Assembly (NCBI GenBank): GCA_000335735.1
Contig: AMYY01000030.1
Coordinates: 1-33,808 of the forward strand
Length of the DNA stretch: 33,808 nucleotides
Source of the DNA: an alpha proteobacterium L41A
Lineage (GTDB): Bacteria > Pseudomonadota > Alphaproteobacteria > Caulobacterales > Caulobacteraceae
Reading direction: 5' to 3'
A program made the position numbers and the translations under genes. The first letter of the stretch is position 1, and every line of letters begins with the position of its first letter. This document shows, one piece after another, positions 1 through 7,276 of the stretch. The notes beneath the pieces were generated by a model, which was not told where the DNA came from, searched no databases, and worked only from the letters and a program-made list of their open reading frames with translations.

Positions 1-471
1 CCCCTGCCCCTGCTGGGCGCGGCCCAGATCGCCGGCGCCATGACGGTCGGCGCGGGTCCGGGCGGCGGCGGCGGAACGGGCGTCGGCGGATCGGGCGGAT
101 CGGGCGGGACCGGCGCCGGTGCAGGCTCAGGCGGAGGGTCGTGCGACATGGTGCGCTGGGTTCAGGACGCGGTGCGCGACGACCAGGCCGTGCGACGCGC
201 CGTCATCGCCGCGTCCCAGGACATGGACGCGAACGGACGCGCCATCCTGGTCTGGAACGGCGACTGGCTGCAAAGCCGCAACCAGGCCGGCAAGGGTCTG
301 GCGGGCGTGCGCCAGGCCATCGCCCTAGAGGTCGCCTTCGCCCCGGCCGAGTGCAAGAGCCAGCGCATGACAGGCCTGGCGGTCCTGAAGCTGGAAGACC
401 GCCCCGGTGGCGCGCAACTGGCCCTGGGCAAGGGTAGCTGGCGCTGGTCGGACCTGCTGGCCGCAGGCTGA
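1..471 (+). CDS. C-terminal part of a Gly-rich secreted or anchored protein of unknown function (5' end outside window)
   Basis: The reading frame is open from base 1 with no start codon needed, so the gene begins upstream of the window. The visible part has a hydrophobic Pro/Leu/Ala stretch, then a low-complexity Gly/Ser/Thr linker (about codons 18-47), then a compact domain of about 110 residues. That domain starts near a Cys-Asp-Met motif, contains an LVWNGDWLQS segment and a second Cys (AECKSQ), and ends in GSWRWSDLL. The layout suggests a membrane or export segment, a flexible linker and a globular domain with a possible disulfide. An internal ATG at position 40 would delete the hydrophobic part and is unlikely to be the true start. 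I do not recognise a named family. The stop is TGA at 469-471. Confidence 0.6.
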   Translation, partial: PLPLLGAAQIAGAMTVGAGPGGGGGTGVGGSGGSGGTGAGAGSGGGSCDMVRWVQDAVRDDQAVRRAVIAASQDMDANGRAILVWNGDWLQSRNQAGKGLAGVRQAIALEVAFAPAECKSQRMTGLAVLKLEDRPGGAQLALGKGSWRWSDLLAAG

Positions 472-511
472 CGCGCCGACGTCCATTCAGACGGTCGCAT
501 CGGAAAAACAC

Positions 512-538
512 CGTCTAATTCGTCTAATTCGTCTAATC
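512..538. repeat. Three tandem copies of a 9-bp unit (CGTCTAATT)
   Basis: CGTCTAATT occurs at 512-520 and 521-529, and a third copy with one change (CGTCTAATC) at 530-538. It lies in the non-coding stretch 472-871, which otherwise holds only the palindromic element at 691-861. The AT-rich repeat stands out from the surrounding GC-rich DNA and could be a slippage-prone tract or a protein-binding array. No function can be assigned. Confidence 0.6.
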
Positions 539-690
539 TCGCGCCTCCTCGACCGTGCGTTGCGTCCGCTACGGGCGAACAGAGCCAAGATCGCACGGCT
601 TGAGGGCGTGGGCAGGAAGATGACGCTGGCGAGCGGTTAGGCATTGAAATCGTTGGATCGCCCTTACGCCAATAGGATGGCTAGCCCATC

Positions 691-861
691 CTTTCGTCAT
701 CGTCCGGCAAGCCGCGCCTTCGCGGCGCAGACGGGGTGACCAAGCGGCGCGCGAGAGCGCGAACCTGTCGCCGGACGCCATCTTCCAACATCGCGCGGCG
801 AACGCATCGCCTTGGGCGCCGCTGGGTCCCCCGGTCGCTTCGCGCCGGAGGATGACGAAAG
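691..861. repeat. Palindromic intergenic element with 18-bp terminal inverted repeats
   Basis: The left end CTTTCGTCATCGTCCGGC (691-708) is matched, as an inverted repeat with one mismatch, by 844-861. Inside are smaller hairpins, for example GCCGCG/CGCGGC at 711-726. The element is about 171 bp, carries no convincing gene, and ends 10 bp from the stop codon of the leftward ynfA-like gene. It resembles a MITE-like or REP/BIME-like extragenic palindrome. An alternative is a long transcript-end structure. The family cannot be confirmed from one window. Confidence 0.6.
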
Positions 862-871
862 AAATTGAGGC

Positions 872-1196
872 TTAGGCTCTCGGGCCGAACAGGATGAGCC
901 CGGCGCCGACCAGGCAGACAAGGCCGCCCAGGATGTCCCAGCGATCCGGCGGGGTCTTCTCGACCAGCGCCATCCAGATCAGGGAGGCGCAGATATAGAC
1001 GCCGCCATAGGCCGCGAAGGCGCGCCCCGCCGCGTCGCTGGGGACCAGGGTCAGGAGCCCGGCGAAGGCGATCAGGCAGGCGACGCCGGGCGCCAGCCAC
1101 AGGGGGTGAACGATCCAGCTTCAACCAGGCCCAGAAGGCGAAACAGCCGCCGATCTCCGCCAGGGCCGCCAGCGGATAGATCAACCAGAGCTTCAT
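872..1196 (-). pseudogene. ynfA: YnfA/UPF0060 small membrane protein, interrupted by a one-base frameshift
   Basis: Translation from ATG at 1196 gives [20 protein letters not shown] and then WAWLKL, the typical first helix of the UPF0060/YnfA family (about 108 aa, four membrane helices, SMR-like fold). After about 30 codons the frame becomes Arg/Pro-rich nonsense. Dropping one base from the run of five G (1102-1106 on the given strand) restores a textbook Ynf[17 protein letters not shown], then [15 protein letters not shown], then [20 protein letters not shown], ending at TAA (874-872). The full family length would then be 108 aa. The start ATG overlaps the stop of the upstream GIY-YIG gene (ATGA), so the two are translationally coupled. 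Either this is a recent pseudogene, or a homopolymer sequencing error, or a phase-variable tract. The repaired frame is so well preserved that decay, if real, is very recent. Confidence 0.85.
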
Positions 1197-1501
1197 GGGC
1201 GGGCGCTATACCAGTCGGCGGCCAGATCGAGCCATTGCGGATTTGCAGCTTCGATCAACGCCAGCTTCCAGGACCGCCGCCATTTCTTCAGCGCCTTTTC
1301 ACGCACGATCGCCTCGATCATGGTCTCATGCTGCTCGTACCAGACCAGGGTCTTGCAACCCTGCTCTGAAGCGAACCCCGGCGTGGCGCCAGTGCGATGT
1401 TGCCATATCCGCTGCATCAGATCGCTGGTGACGCCAGTATAGATCGTGCCGTTGCGAAAGTTCGCCATGATATACACGGCAATGACGGCGTCCGCTCTCA
1501 T
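1193..1501 (-). CDS. GIY-YIG domain endonuclease-like protein
   Basis: The product is about 102 aa, the length of stand-alone GIY-YIG proteins (UPF0213/YhbQ-like group). The domain reads [20 protein letters not shown]: the GIY half is degenerate as VYI and the YIG half appears as YTGVT. It is followed by an Arg in the MQRIWQHR helix and a Glu in the [16 protein letters not shown] helix, the expected catalytic-type positions. I chose the ATG at 1501, directly before the domain; an upstream alternative start at 1537 adds 12 poorly conserved residues. The stop TGA (1195-1193) overlaps the ATG of the ynfA-like gene, so they form a two-gene unit. Such small proteins are predicted nucleases linked to repair, but the cellular role of this subgroup is not established. 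Confidence 0.85.
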   Translation of the reverse strand: MRADAVIAVYIMANFRNGTIYTGVTSDLMQRIWQHRTGATPGFASEQGCKTLVWYEQHETMIEAIVREKALKKWRRSWKLALIEAANPQWLDLAADWYSARP

Positions 1502-1541
1502 GTACAGAACCTGAGCATGCGGGCTGAAGCTGCACAATAGA

Positions 1542-1648
1542 CGTCACTCCGGGGCCGCGCAGCGGAACCCGGAGCCCAGGGCGGTCTCCCGCTGGATGAT
1601 GCGGTCCTGGGTTCCGGGTTCTTCGCTACGCGAAGCCCCGGAAGGACG
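1542..1648. repeat. Palindromic intergenic element abutting the 3' end of trmJ
   Basis: The left arm 1542-1580 and the right arm 1606-1648 are imperfect inverted copies. The left begins CGTCACTCCGGGGC and ends GAACCCGGAGCCCAGG; the right begins CCTGGGTTCCGGGTTC and ends CCCCGGAAGGACG. The loop is about 25 nt. The right arm ends one base before the trmJ stop codon (1652-1650), so the trmJ transcript would carry the hairpin as its 3' end. Similar GC-rich extragenic palindromes are common in alphaproteobacterial genomes. It could stabilise or terminate the message. Confidence 0.65.
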
Positions 1649-1649
1649 G

Positions 1650-2426
1650 CTATTTTTCCTTCGCCGCCCGTTCGGCCGCCAGCTTGGCCAGGACCCGGCC
1701 GCGGCCGCGCGACAGGGCGTGGATGGCGCCGCGCATGGTGGCGACCTCTTGCTCCGAGAAGGCGGCGCGGCCCAGCATGACGCGCAGGTTCTGGCTCATC
1801 GAGCGCTTCTTCTCGGGCGGATAGAAGAAGCCGCCGTTTTCCAGCTCGTCTTCCAGATGTTCGTACATGCCGATCAGCAGGTCGTTCGACGCCGGCGGCT
1901 CGCTGTCGCGGAACCGCGGCGGCGGGGCGTCCAGGATCAGGGTGCGCCACTCATAGGCGTTGATCGCCACGGCCTGGGCCAGGTTCAGCGAGTGGTGTTT
2001 CGGGTCGATCGGGATTGTGACGATGCCGGCGCACAGGGCGATGTCGGTCGTCTCCAGCCCGGCGCGCTCGCCGCCGAACAAGAGGCCCGTCTTCAGGCCG
2101 GAGGCCGTGTCGTCATAGAGGACGCGGCTGGCCTCGCGCGGGGTGCGGACGGGCTGGCGCGTCTCGCGGGGGCGGGCGGTTGTGGCGAAGACAGTGTTCA
2201 GGTCGGCGATCGCCTCGGCCACGCTGTCGAACACGCGCACGCCCTCCAGCACCCAGTCGGCGCCCGAGGCCGTGGCCCAGGCCCGGTCTTGGGGCCAGCC
2301 GTCGCGCGGGCTGACCAGCCGCAGGTCCGTCAGCCCGAAGTTGGCCATCACCCGCGCCACGGCGCCGATGTTCTCGGCCATCTGCGACTTGTCGAGGATG
2401 ACGGCGGGCGGAGGAAGGTCAGACAT
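1650..2426 (-). CDS. trmJ: tRNA (cytidine/uridine-2'-O-)-methyltransferase TrmJ
   Basis: The 258-aa SPOUT-class methyltransferase matches the TrmJ/TrmH family in length and motifs. Near the N-terminus is VILDKSQMAENIGAVARVMAN, carrying the family's N(I/L)GAxAR motif with the catalytic-type Asn and Arg. Motif 2 is LLFGGERAGL, and motif 3 is IPIDPKHHSLNLAQAVAI, which forms the trefoil knot that binds S-adenosylmethionine. TrmJ 2'-O-methylates position 32 of the tRNA anticodon loop as a cytosolic dimer. The C-terminal extension after about residue 170 matches TrmJ rather than TrmL. The gene lies leftward, downstream of the P1-nuclease-like gene and separated from it by a strong stem-loop, so it probably has its own promoter. 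The ATG at 2426 is directly followed by family-like sequence. Confidence 0.9.
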   Translation of the reverse strand: MSDLPPPAVILDKSQMAENIGAVARVMANFGLTDLRLVSPRDGWPQDRAWATASGADWVLEGVRVFDSVAEAIADLNTVFATTARPRETRQPVRTPREASRVLYDDTASGLKTGLLFGGERAGLETTDIALCAGIVTIPIDPKHHSLNLAQAVAINAYEWRTLILDAPPPRFRDSEPPASNDLLIGMYEHLEDELENGGFFYPPEKKRSMSQNLRVMLGRAAFSEQEVATMRGAIHALSRGRGRVLAKLAAERAAKEK

Positions 2427-2447
2427 TGGCGCTGCTATAAGTGAGGC

Positions 2448-2518
2448 GTGCTAGTGAGCAAGAGGTGAGCCGAGGCGTCGATACGCGCATGACCCGCTCA
2501 CCCCTCGCTCACTAGCAC
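2448..2518. terminator. Long stem-loop between the P1-nuclease-like gene and trmJ
   Basis: The arms 2448-2470 (beginning GTGCTAGTGAGC) and 2496-2518 are inverted copies with 21 of 23 bases paired and a 25-nt loop. The structure starts 15 bp after the stop codon of the leftward P1-nuclease-like gene and ends 22 bp before the trmJ start. A hairpin this long fits a transcript end without a U-tract or an extragenic palindrome. It could also act in the trmJ leader. Confidence 0.6.
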
Positions 2519-2533
2519 TGTTCACCAAGCGGT

Positions 2534-3553
2534 TCAGTCCTCGCCCACCATGGCGATCCAGGGGTCGGCGGTTCCGGCCTCGACCTCGGCGACCTTGACG
2601 GCGGGCCAGCCGATGGAGGCGCTGCCCGAGGCGGTCCAGGCGGAGACGATGAAGTCGCGCAATTCGCCGGCGCCCGCCGCCAGACGTTCGTTGACGAAGG
2701 CCGCGCCGCGCGGGTCGCTGTCACGGAAGCCGCCGGCCTTTTCCAGACGATAGAAGGGGATCACCGTGCCGAGCGTCGTGGTCAGATAGGAGACGGTGCG
2801 CGCCTTGACGTCGAAACCGTCCAGTTTGGCGGCGGGCATGGCGGCCTCGACGGCGTCCAGACGGGCGACGCGGTTGGTGAACTCGCCCTCGAACACGGCG
2901 TGGGTCTGGCGCGAGTTGGTGAAGCCTTCCGGGTTCGGGAAGTCGCCCCAGCCGTTGTAGTGAATGCTGGTGTGATGCGGTTGAGAGCCGTCGCCGACGT
3001 AGTGGCCCATCACGCCGATGTCGCGCAGGATCAGGGCCTCGCGGCGGATGCGGTCAGCGCGATACCAGGCCTGACGCTCCATATTGGTCTCGCGTTTTTC
3101 GGCGGCGTTCAGCACGCGCCAATAGGCGAAGTCGCGGCCCAGCTGCTGCCAGGCGTCCATCATGGCGTAGGGCAGATATCCGGCGTCGTTGACGTCCAGA
3201 CCGGCCTTGGTCAGGGCGGCGTCATATTCGGACTTCAGGCGCGGCAGGTCGTTGAGGCTCATGCCGCGCTGGTCGTAAACGCGCCCCTGGTCGTCCAGGT
3301 CGACGAAGTGGGCGGTGTCGCGCTCGCGGTCGTGCGGCTGGCCGGCGCCCTTCCAGCGGTCGGGCTCGCGCGCCAGTTCGCCCACGTCGGCGATCGCGGC
3401 GGGGGTGCGCAGGAAGGCCGGCAGTTCGTCCGGCAAGGCCCGCATCGCCGCCACGCCGATCAGGCGGTGGCCGGTGTTGCCCCAGGCGGTGACGGTGACC
3501 GCCGGCGCGGCGACCGCGACGAGGGCCAGGGCGGCGATGGCGAGACGTTTCAT
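2534..3553 (-). CDS. Secreted S1/P1-nuclease-like zinc-dependent enzyme (phospholipase C/P1 nuclease superfamily)
   Basis: The 339-aa product has a signal peptide (residues 1-23, ending VTA) whose cleavage would leave Trp24 as the first residue. That is the arrangement in P1 nuclease, where the N-terminal Trp binds zinc. Further metal-type residues are visible: WGNTGH (His29), AHFVD (His82, Asp85), GHYVGD (His184, Asp188) and QPHH (191-194). The last site, normally HxxxD, is His218-Ala-Val-Phe-Glu222, an Asp-to-Glu change. Family members cleave single-stranded nucleic acids or phosphoesters; the substrate here is unknown. I chose the ATG at 3553 because it has a GAGG ribosome site 8 bases upstream; an in-frame TTG at 3559 is less likely. 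The product is expected in the periplasm or outside the cell, perhaps scavenging phosphate or nucleotides. Confidence 0.8.
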   Translation of the reverse strand: MKRLAIAALALVAVAAPAVTVTAWGNTGHRLIGVAAMRALPDELPAFLRTPAAIADVGELAREPDRWKGAGQPHDRERDTAHFVDLDDQGRVYDQRGMSLNDLPRLKSEYDAALTKAGLDVNDAGYLPYAMMDAWQQLGRDFAYWRVLNAAEKRETNMERQAWYRADRIRREALILRDIGVMGHYVGDGSQPHHTSIHYNGWGDFPNPEGFTNSRQTHAVFEGEFTNRVARLDAVEAAMPAAKLDGFDVKARTVSYLTTTLGTVIPFYRLEKAGGFRDSDPRGAAFVNERLAAGAGELRDFIVSAWTASGSASIGWPAVKVAEVEAGTADPWIAMVGED

Positions 3554-3769
3554 GGGCAAACCTCAACAAGGATCACGCCCGTCTAACGCATCCTTGATCG
3601 CGCCTCCAGCGCCCAAGGGGTGGCGTGAGGCGCATCGGCGCCTAGGTTAGGAAGGCTCCCCCTTCGTCTGTTTCAGGCTCCACGCCCCTGGGGAGCGATG
3701 ACGTGATTGCGTCGTCGCCGTCGTTTGAACGGCCCCTCTAAGTGGACGCCAGACCGAAAGGACATTCCT

Positions 3770-4390
3770 ATGCGCACGCCCCGCATCGCCCTTCTTGCTT
3801 CCGTCGCCCTTCTTGCGACCTCCGCGACCGCTCAGGCCCAAGACGCGTCGACGACAGCACAGACGCCGACGGCCGCGCCGATGGCCGGCTCGACCACCTT
3901 CACCGATGACGAGCTGAAGAAGTTCGACGACGCCATGGCCAAGGTCAGAGCCGTCAGCGACACGCTGAACGGCGCCCAGCCGACGCCGGAACAGCAGGCG
4001 CAGATGGCCGCCGCAGTGCAGGATTCGGGGCTGGAGGTGACGCGCTTCAACACCCTGTCCAACGCCGTCGCCGCCGATCCGGCCCTGGCCGCGCGCATTC
4101 GGGTGGTCAACGCCACGCCGCCAGCGCCCGGCACCCCAGCCGCCGCCGTGACCGATGACGAACTGAACCGCTTCGTCACCGCCATGACGCAGATCCGCGC
4201 CGTCACGGCCGAGGTGCAGAACAACCAGGCGACGCCCGAGCAGAGCGCCAAACTGACGGCGGCGGTCCAGGCCTCCGGTCTGACGACCGAGCGTTTCAAC
4301 GCCATCTCGCAGCTGGTGTCCGCGACGCCCTATCTTCAGGCCAAGGCGCAACTGGCCGGCGCGCGTCTGGAAAAAGGCGTGAGCCAGTAG
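3770..4390 (+). CDS. Periplasmic protein with two tandem DUF4168 domains
   Basis: The start ATG at 3770 has a good ribosome site (AAAGGA). A signal peptide follows (about residues 1-24, ending AQAQ). Two copies of the same helical unit make up the rest. The first runs from FTDDELKKFDDAMAKVRAV to about residue 113, the second from VTDDELNRFVTAMTQIRAV to about residue 195. Both share the pattern DDELxxFxxAMxxxRAV, then TPEQ, then AAVQxSGLxxxRFNxxS, which matches DUF4168. Most DUF4168 proteins have one copy, so this is a duplication. No molecular function is known for the family. The 206-aa product should be soluble in the periplasm. It converges on the Kef gene with only 3 bp between the stop codons. 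Confidence 0.85.
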   Translation: MRTPRIALLASVALLATSATAQAQDASTTAQTPTAAPMAGSTTFTDDELKKFDDAMAKVRAVSDTLNGAQPTPEQQAQMAAAVQDSGLEVTRFNTLSNAVAADPALAARIRVVNATPPAPGTPAAAVTDDELNRFVTAMTQIRAVTAEVQNNQATPEQSAKLTAAVQASGLTTERFNAISQLVSATPYLQAKAQLAGARLEKGVSQ

Positions 4391-4393
4391 GGA

Positions 4394-6256
4394 TCAGGTG
4401 TCGGCGGGCTCGCGCCGGGTGTCCGGCGCGGCCGGGCCCGCCTCGTCCTCGTTCAGCAGACGGCCTTCGCGACGGGGCTTGATGTAGGGGGCGGGCTGGG
4501 GCGTCGGCATATTGCCGCGCATCAGCTGGCGGCCGGCCTTGAGCCCGCCGGTCAGCTGCAGGTCCAGCCGGGCCTCGTCGCGACGGCGCACGTCCCCGAT
4601 GGTCTCGGCCGCCTCATGCTCGTCCAGGCCCAGTTCGACCAGGGCGCGCTCGCCGAACTTGAGCGCCGATTCGAAGGTTTCGCGGATCTGGTAGTCGACC
4701 CCGGCCTGGATCAGGCGCATCGAATGGCCTCGGTCGAAGGCGCGGGCCATGATCCGGGTGGTCGGGAACTCGGACTTGACCAGTTCGACGATGCGGTCGG
4801 CGGCCTCGGGCTTGTCGACGCAGACCAGGACCATCTCGGCCTCCTCCGCGCCCGACGCGCGCAGGGTGTGCAGCTGGGTGCCGTCGCCGTAGTAGACCTT
4901 GAACCCGAACTGGGAGGCGGCCTGGATCATCTCCACGTCGTTCTCGATGATCGACACGTCCACGTCGCGGGCCAGCAGGGGTTGGGACACGACCTGGGCG
5001 AAACGGCCGAAGCCGATGATCAGCACCTGGCCGCGCAGGTCCTTGGCGAAGTCCACGCCCTCGGCGCTTTCGGCGTCCTGGACCGGCTTGGGCGACAGTC
5101 GCGCGATCAGCAGCGAGGTCAGGGGCGTCAGGGCCATCGACAGGATGACCACCGCCGACATCATCGCGCCGATGCGGGCGTCGAACAGGCCGGCGGCGAC
5201 GGCGGCGCCGTACAGGACGAAGGCGAACTCGCCGCCTTGCGCGAATAGGCCCGCGCGCTCGACCGCCTCATGGTGCGAAGCCTTGAACAGGCGCGCGACG
5301 GCATAGATGCCCACGCCCTTGACCAGCATGAAGGCCACGACCCCGCCCAGCACCAGACGCCAGTCGGCGACGACGACCGACACGTCGAGCGACATGCCGA
5401 CGCTGAGGAAGAACAGGCCCAAAAGGATGGCGCGGAACGGCTCGACGTCGGCCTCCAGCTGGTGACGGAAGGTGGACTCCGACAGCAGGACACCGGCCAG
5501 GAAGGCGCCCATGGCCATGGACAGGCCGCCCAGCGACATGGCCCAGGCGGCGCCGACCACGACCAGCAGGGCGGCCGCCGTCATCACCTCGCGCCCGCCG
5601 TACTGGGCCAGGAGACGGAAGACGGGATTGACCAGATATTTGCCGGCCAGCAGCACCCCGCCGACCGCCGCGACCGCGAAGCCGATGGTCCGCCACAGGG
5701 GCGGGGCCTGTTCGTTCGCCACGCCCAGCACCGAGGCCAGGACGGCGACGATGGCCAGGAGCGGCACGATGGCCAGGTCTTCCAGCAGCAGGATGGAGAC
5801 CGCACGCTGGCCCGGCCCGCCCGCGATCTCGCCGCGCTCTTCCAGCATCTGCATGATGACGGCGGTGGACGACAGGACAAAGCCCATGGCGCCGACGAAG
5901 GCGACGGGCGCTGAGAAGCCCGCCAGCATGGCCGTCAGGGTCAGGATCAGGCCGCAGAACAGCACTTGGGCCGCGCCGAGGCCGAAGATTTCCTTGCGCA
6001 GTCCCCACAGACGTTTGGGCCGCATCTCCAGCCCGATAATGAACAGGAAGATGACCACGCCGAACTCGGCGACGTGCAGGATTGTCTCAGGCTCGCGAAA
6101 CAGCTTCAGGCCGAAGGGACCGATGGCGAGGCCCGCCGCCAGATAACCGAGCACCGATCCCAGGCCCATGCGCTTGAACACCGGCACGGCGAGCACGCCT
6201 GCGGCTAGCAGAGCGGCCGCCGCGCCCAGATCCAGTCCCGTCGTCGCCTCGGCCAT
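4394..6256 (-). CDS. Kef-type monovalent cation:proton antiporter with RCK/TrkA-N domain (CPA2 family)
   Basis: The 620-aa protein has a membrane part (about residues 10-390, roughly 12 helices) and a cytosolic NAD-binding domain (about 409-525). The membrane part shows CPA2 features: LGYLAAGLAIGPFGL, FLFIIGLEMRP, an LLLEDLAIVPLL helix with the acidic pair Glu159-Asp160, and GLFAQGGEFAFVLYG. The RCK domain begins VLIIGFGRFAQ (a GxGxxxQ-type fold) with an IIEND acidic end to strand 2. The C-terminal tail is charged and Pro-rich. KefB/KefC proteins export potassium in exchange for protons, in E. coli gated by glutathione adducts; gating here is not visible. No KefF/KefG partner lies nearby. The start ATG at 6256 follows a GGGGATG-rich site. 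Confidence 0.9.
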   Translation of the reverse strand: MAEATTGLDLGAAAALLAAGVLAVPVFKRMGLGSVLGYLAAGLAIGPFGLKLFREPETILHVAEFGVVIFLFIIGLEMRPKRLWGLRKEIFGLGAAQVLFCGLILTLTAMLAGFSAPVAFVGAMGFVLSSTAVIMQMLEERGEIAGGPGQRAVSILLLEDLAIVPLLAIVAVLASVLGVANEQAPPLWRTIGFAVAAVGGVLLAGKYLVNPVFRLLAQYGGREVMTAAALLVVVGAAWAMSLGGLSMAMGAFLAGVLLSESTFRHQLEADVEPFRAILLGLFFLSVGMSLDVSVVVADWRLVLGGVVAFMLVKGVGIYAVARLFKASHHEAVERAGLFAQGGEFAFVLYGAAVAAGLFDARIGAMMSAVVILSMALTPLTSLLIARLSPKPVQDAESAEGVDFAKDLRGQVLIIGFGRFAQVVSQPLLARDVDVSIIENDVEMIQAASQFGFKVYYGDGTQLHTLRASGAEEAEMVLVCVDKPEAADRIVELVKSEFPTTRIMARAFDRGHSMRLIQAGVDYQIRETFESALKFGERALVELGLDEHEAAETIGDVRRRDEARLDLQLTGGLKAGRQLMRGNMPTPQPAPYIKPRREGRLLNEDEAGPAAPDTRREPADT

Positions 6257-6316
6257 CGCATCCCCCTGTCCGCGAACGACAATAGTGGGGAAGCGGAACC
6301 GATTTTGCGAGCCTGT

Positions 6317-7129
6317 TCAGCCGAAGACCGATCCGATCTTCGCGAGACCGTCTCCGGCAGGCTTCATGACTGCCCAGTCGTCGGCCAGTCCGTCGGCCAA
6401 GGTCTTTAACCGCTCCAGCATCGCCAGCATCGGATAGGGGCCGGTGCTGATGCGGCAGGCGCCCGCGTCGAACAGAGTCTTCGCAGGCGGTGCGTCGGGG
6501 CCCGCCATCAGGCTGATCGGGCCGCCGATTCCGTCAGCCAGTCTGCGGACGACAGCGGGATCCGTCGTTCCGGGCAGGAAGACCACTTCGGCCCCTGCGT
6601 CCAGCCAGGCGCGCCCCCGTTCGATCGCCATTTCGATCCGCTGTTCCTCGTCGTCGCCCAGCCTGAGCAGGAAGACATCCGTCCGGGCGTTGATCAGCAG
6701 GTCAGGCGCGGCCTCGCGAAGGGCGGCGATGCGGGCCTGCTGGGCCGCGACCTCGATCACTTCGCCCGGCGCGGCATGATCGGCGTCCTCGAAATTGATC
6801 CCGACGGCGCCCGCCGCCCAGGCCTGGCGTCCCGTCTCGGCCGCATCGGCCGCGGCTGCGCCATAGCCTGCCTCGACATCGGCGTTCAGCGGCAGGTCGA
6901 TGGATCGCGCGATGGTCGCGATCTCCCGCATCATCGCCTCGCGATCCAGCCCCTGGCCGTCCCGCGCGCCGCAGGCCCAGGCGACGCCCGCGCTGGTCGT
7001 GGCCACGGCGGAGAAACCGGTGGTCTGGAAAATTCGCGCGCTAGCGGCGTCCCAGCAATTCGGCAGGATCAGACAGCCCTTGTGATGTTGCTCCCTGAAC
7101 GCCTCGGCGCGTCGAATCTGATCGGTCAT
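6317..7129 (-). CDS. Isocitrate lyase/phosphoenolpyruvate mutase family enzyme
   Basis: The 270-aa protein has the (beta/alpha)8 features of the PEP mutase/isocitrate lyase superfamily: LPNCWDAASARIFQ at the N-terminus, TTSAGVAWACG, the metal-binding DVEAGYG (84-90), GINFEDAD (110-117) and NARTDVFLLR. The family's catalytic KKCGHR-type loop is not present, so this is not a classical isocitrate lyase. It belongs to the poorly defined carboxyvinyl-carboxyphosphonate phosphorylmutase-like group, whose members make or break C-C or C-P bonds in small oxo-acids. I chose the ATG at 7129 because it has a GGAG ribosome site; an upstream extension to 7264 is not family-like. It is divergent from the VWA gene with 147 bp between the starts. 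Confidence 0.88.
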   Translation of the reverse strand: MTDQIRRAEAFREQHHKGCLILPNCWDAASARIFQTTGFSAVATTSAGVAWACGARDGQGLDREAMMREIATIARSIDLPLNADVEAGYGAAAADAAETGRQAWAAGAVGINFEDADHAAPGEVIEVAAQQARIAALREAAPDLLINARTDVFLLRLGDDEEQRIEMAIERGRAWLDAGAEVVFLPGTTDPAVVRRLADGIGGPISLMAGPDAPPAKTLFDAGACRISTGPYPMLAMLERLKTLADGLADDWAVMKPAGDGLAKIGSVFG

Positions 7130-7276
7130 GCCTGTCTCCCTGTGTGGCGACGCCGTTTGGCATGAAAGCCACGCTCGCTGCTGGCGATATTCGGACGCGA
7201 CCCGAATCCGAGCCGGCGCCACAGTTTCGCCCCATGACAACCTGCGACTGGCGTCAAGAAACAACCGGAGGAAGCC

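Noticed and set aside
681..1196. A 171-codon frame starting with YnfA-like residues and continuing as an Arg/Pro-rich protein
   Set aside because: Only the first part is YnfA-like; the rest is out of frame, so a frameshift is the better explanation than a new protein.
3628..3643. Hairpin AGGCGC-ATCG-GCGCCT before the DUF4168 gene
   Set aside because: Six-bp GC-rich hairpins are expected by chance in this composition; there is no T-run or nearby conserved feature. The rest of 3554-3769 shows nothing notable.
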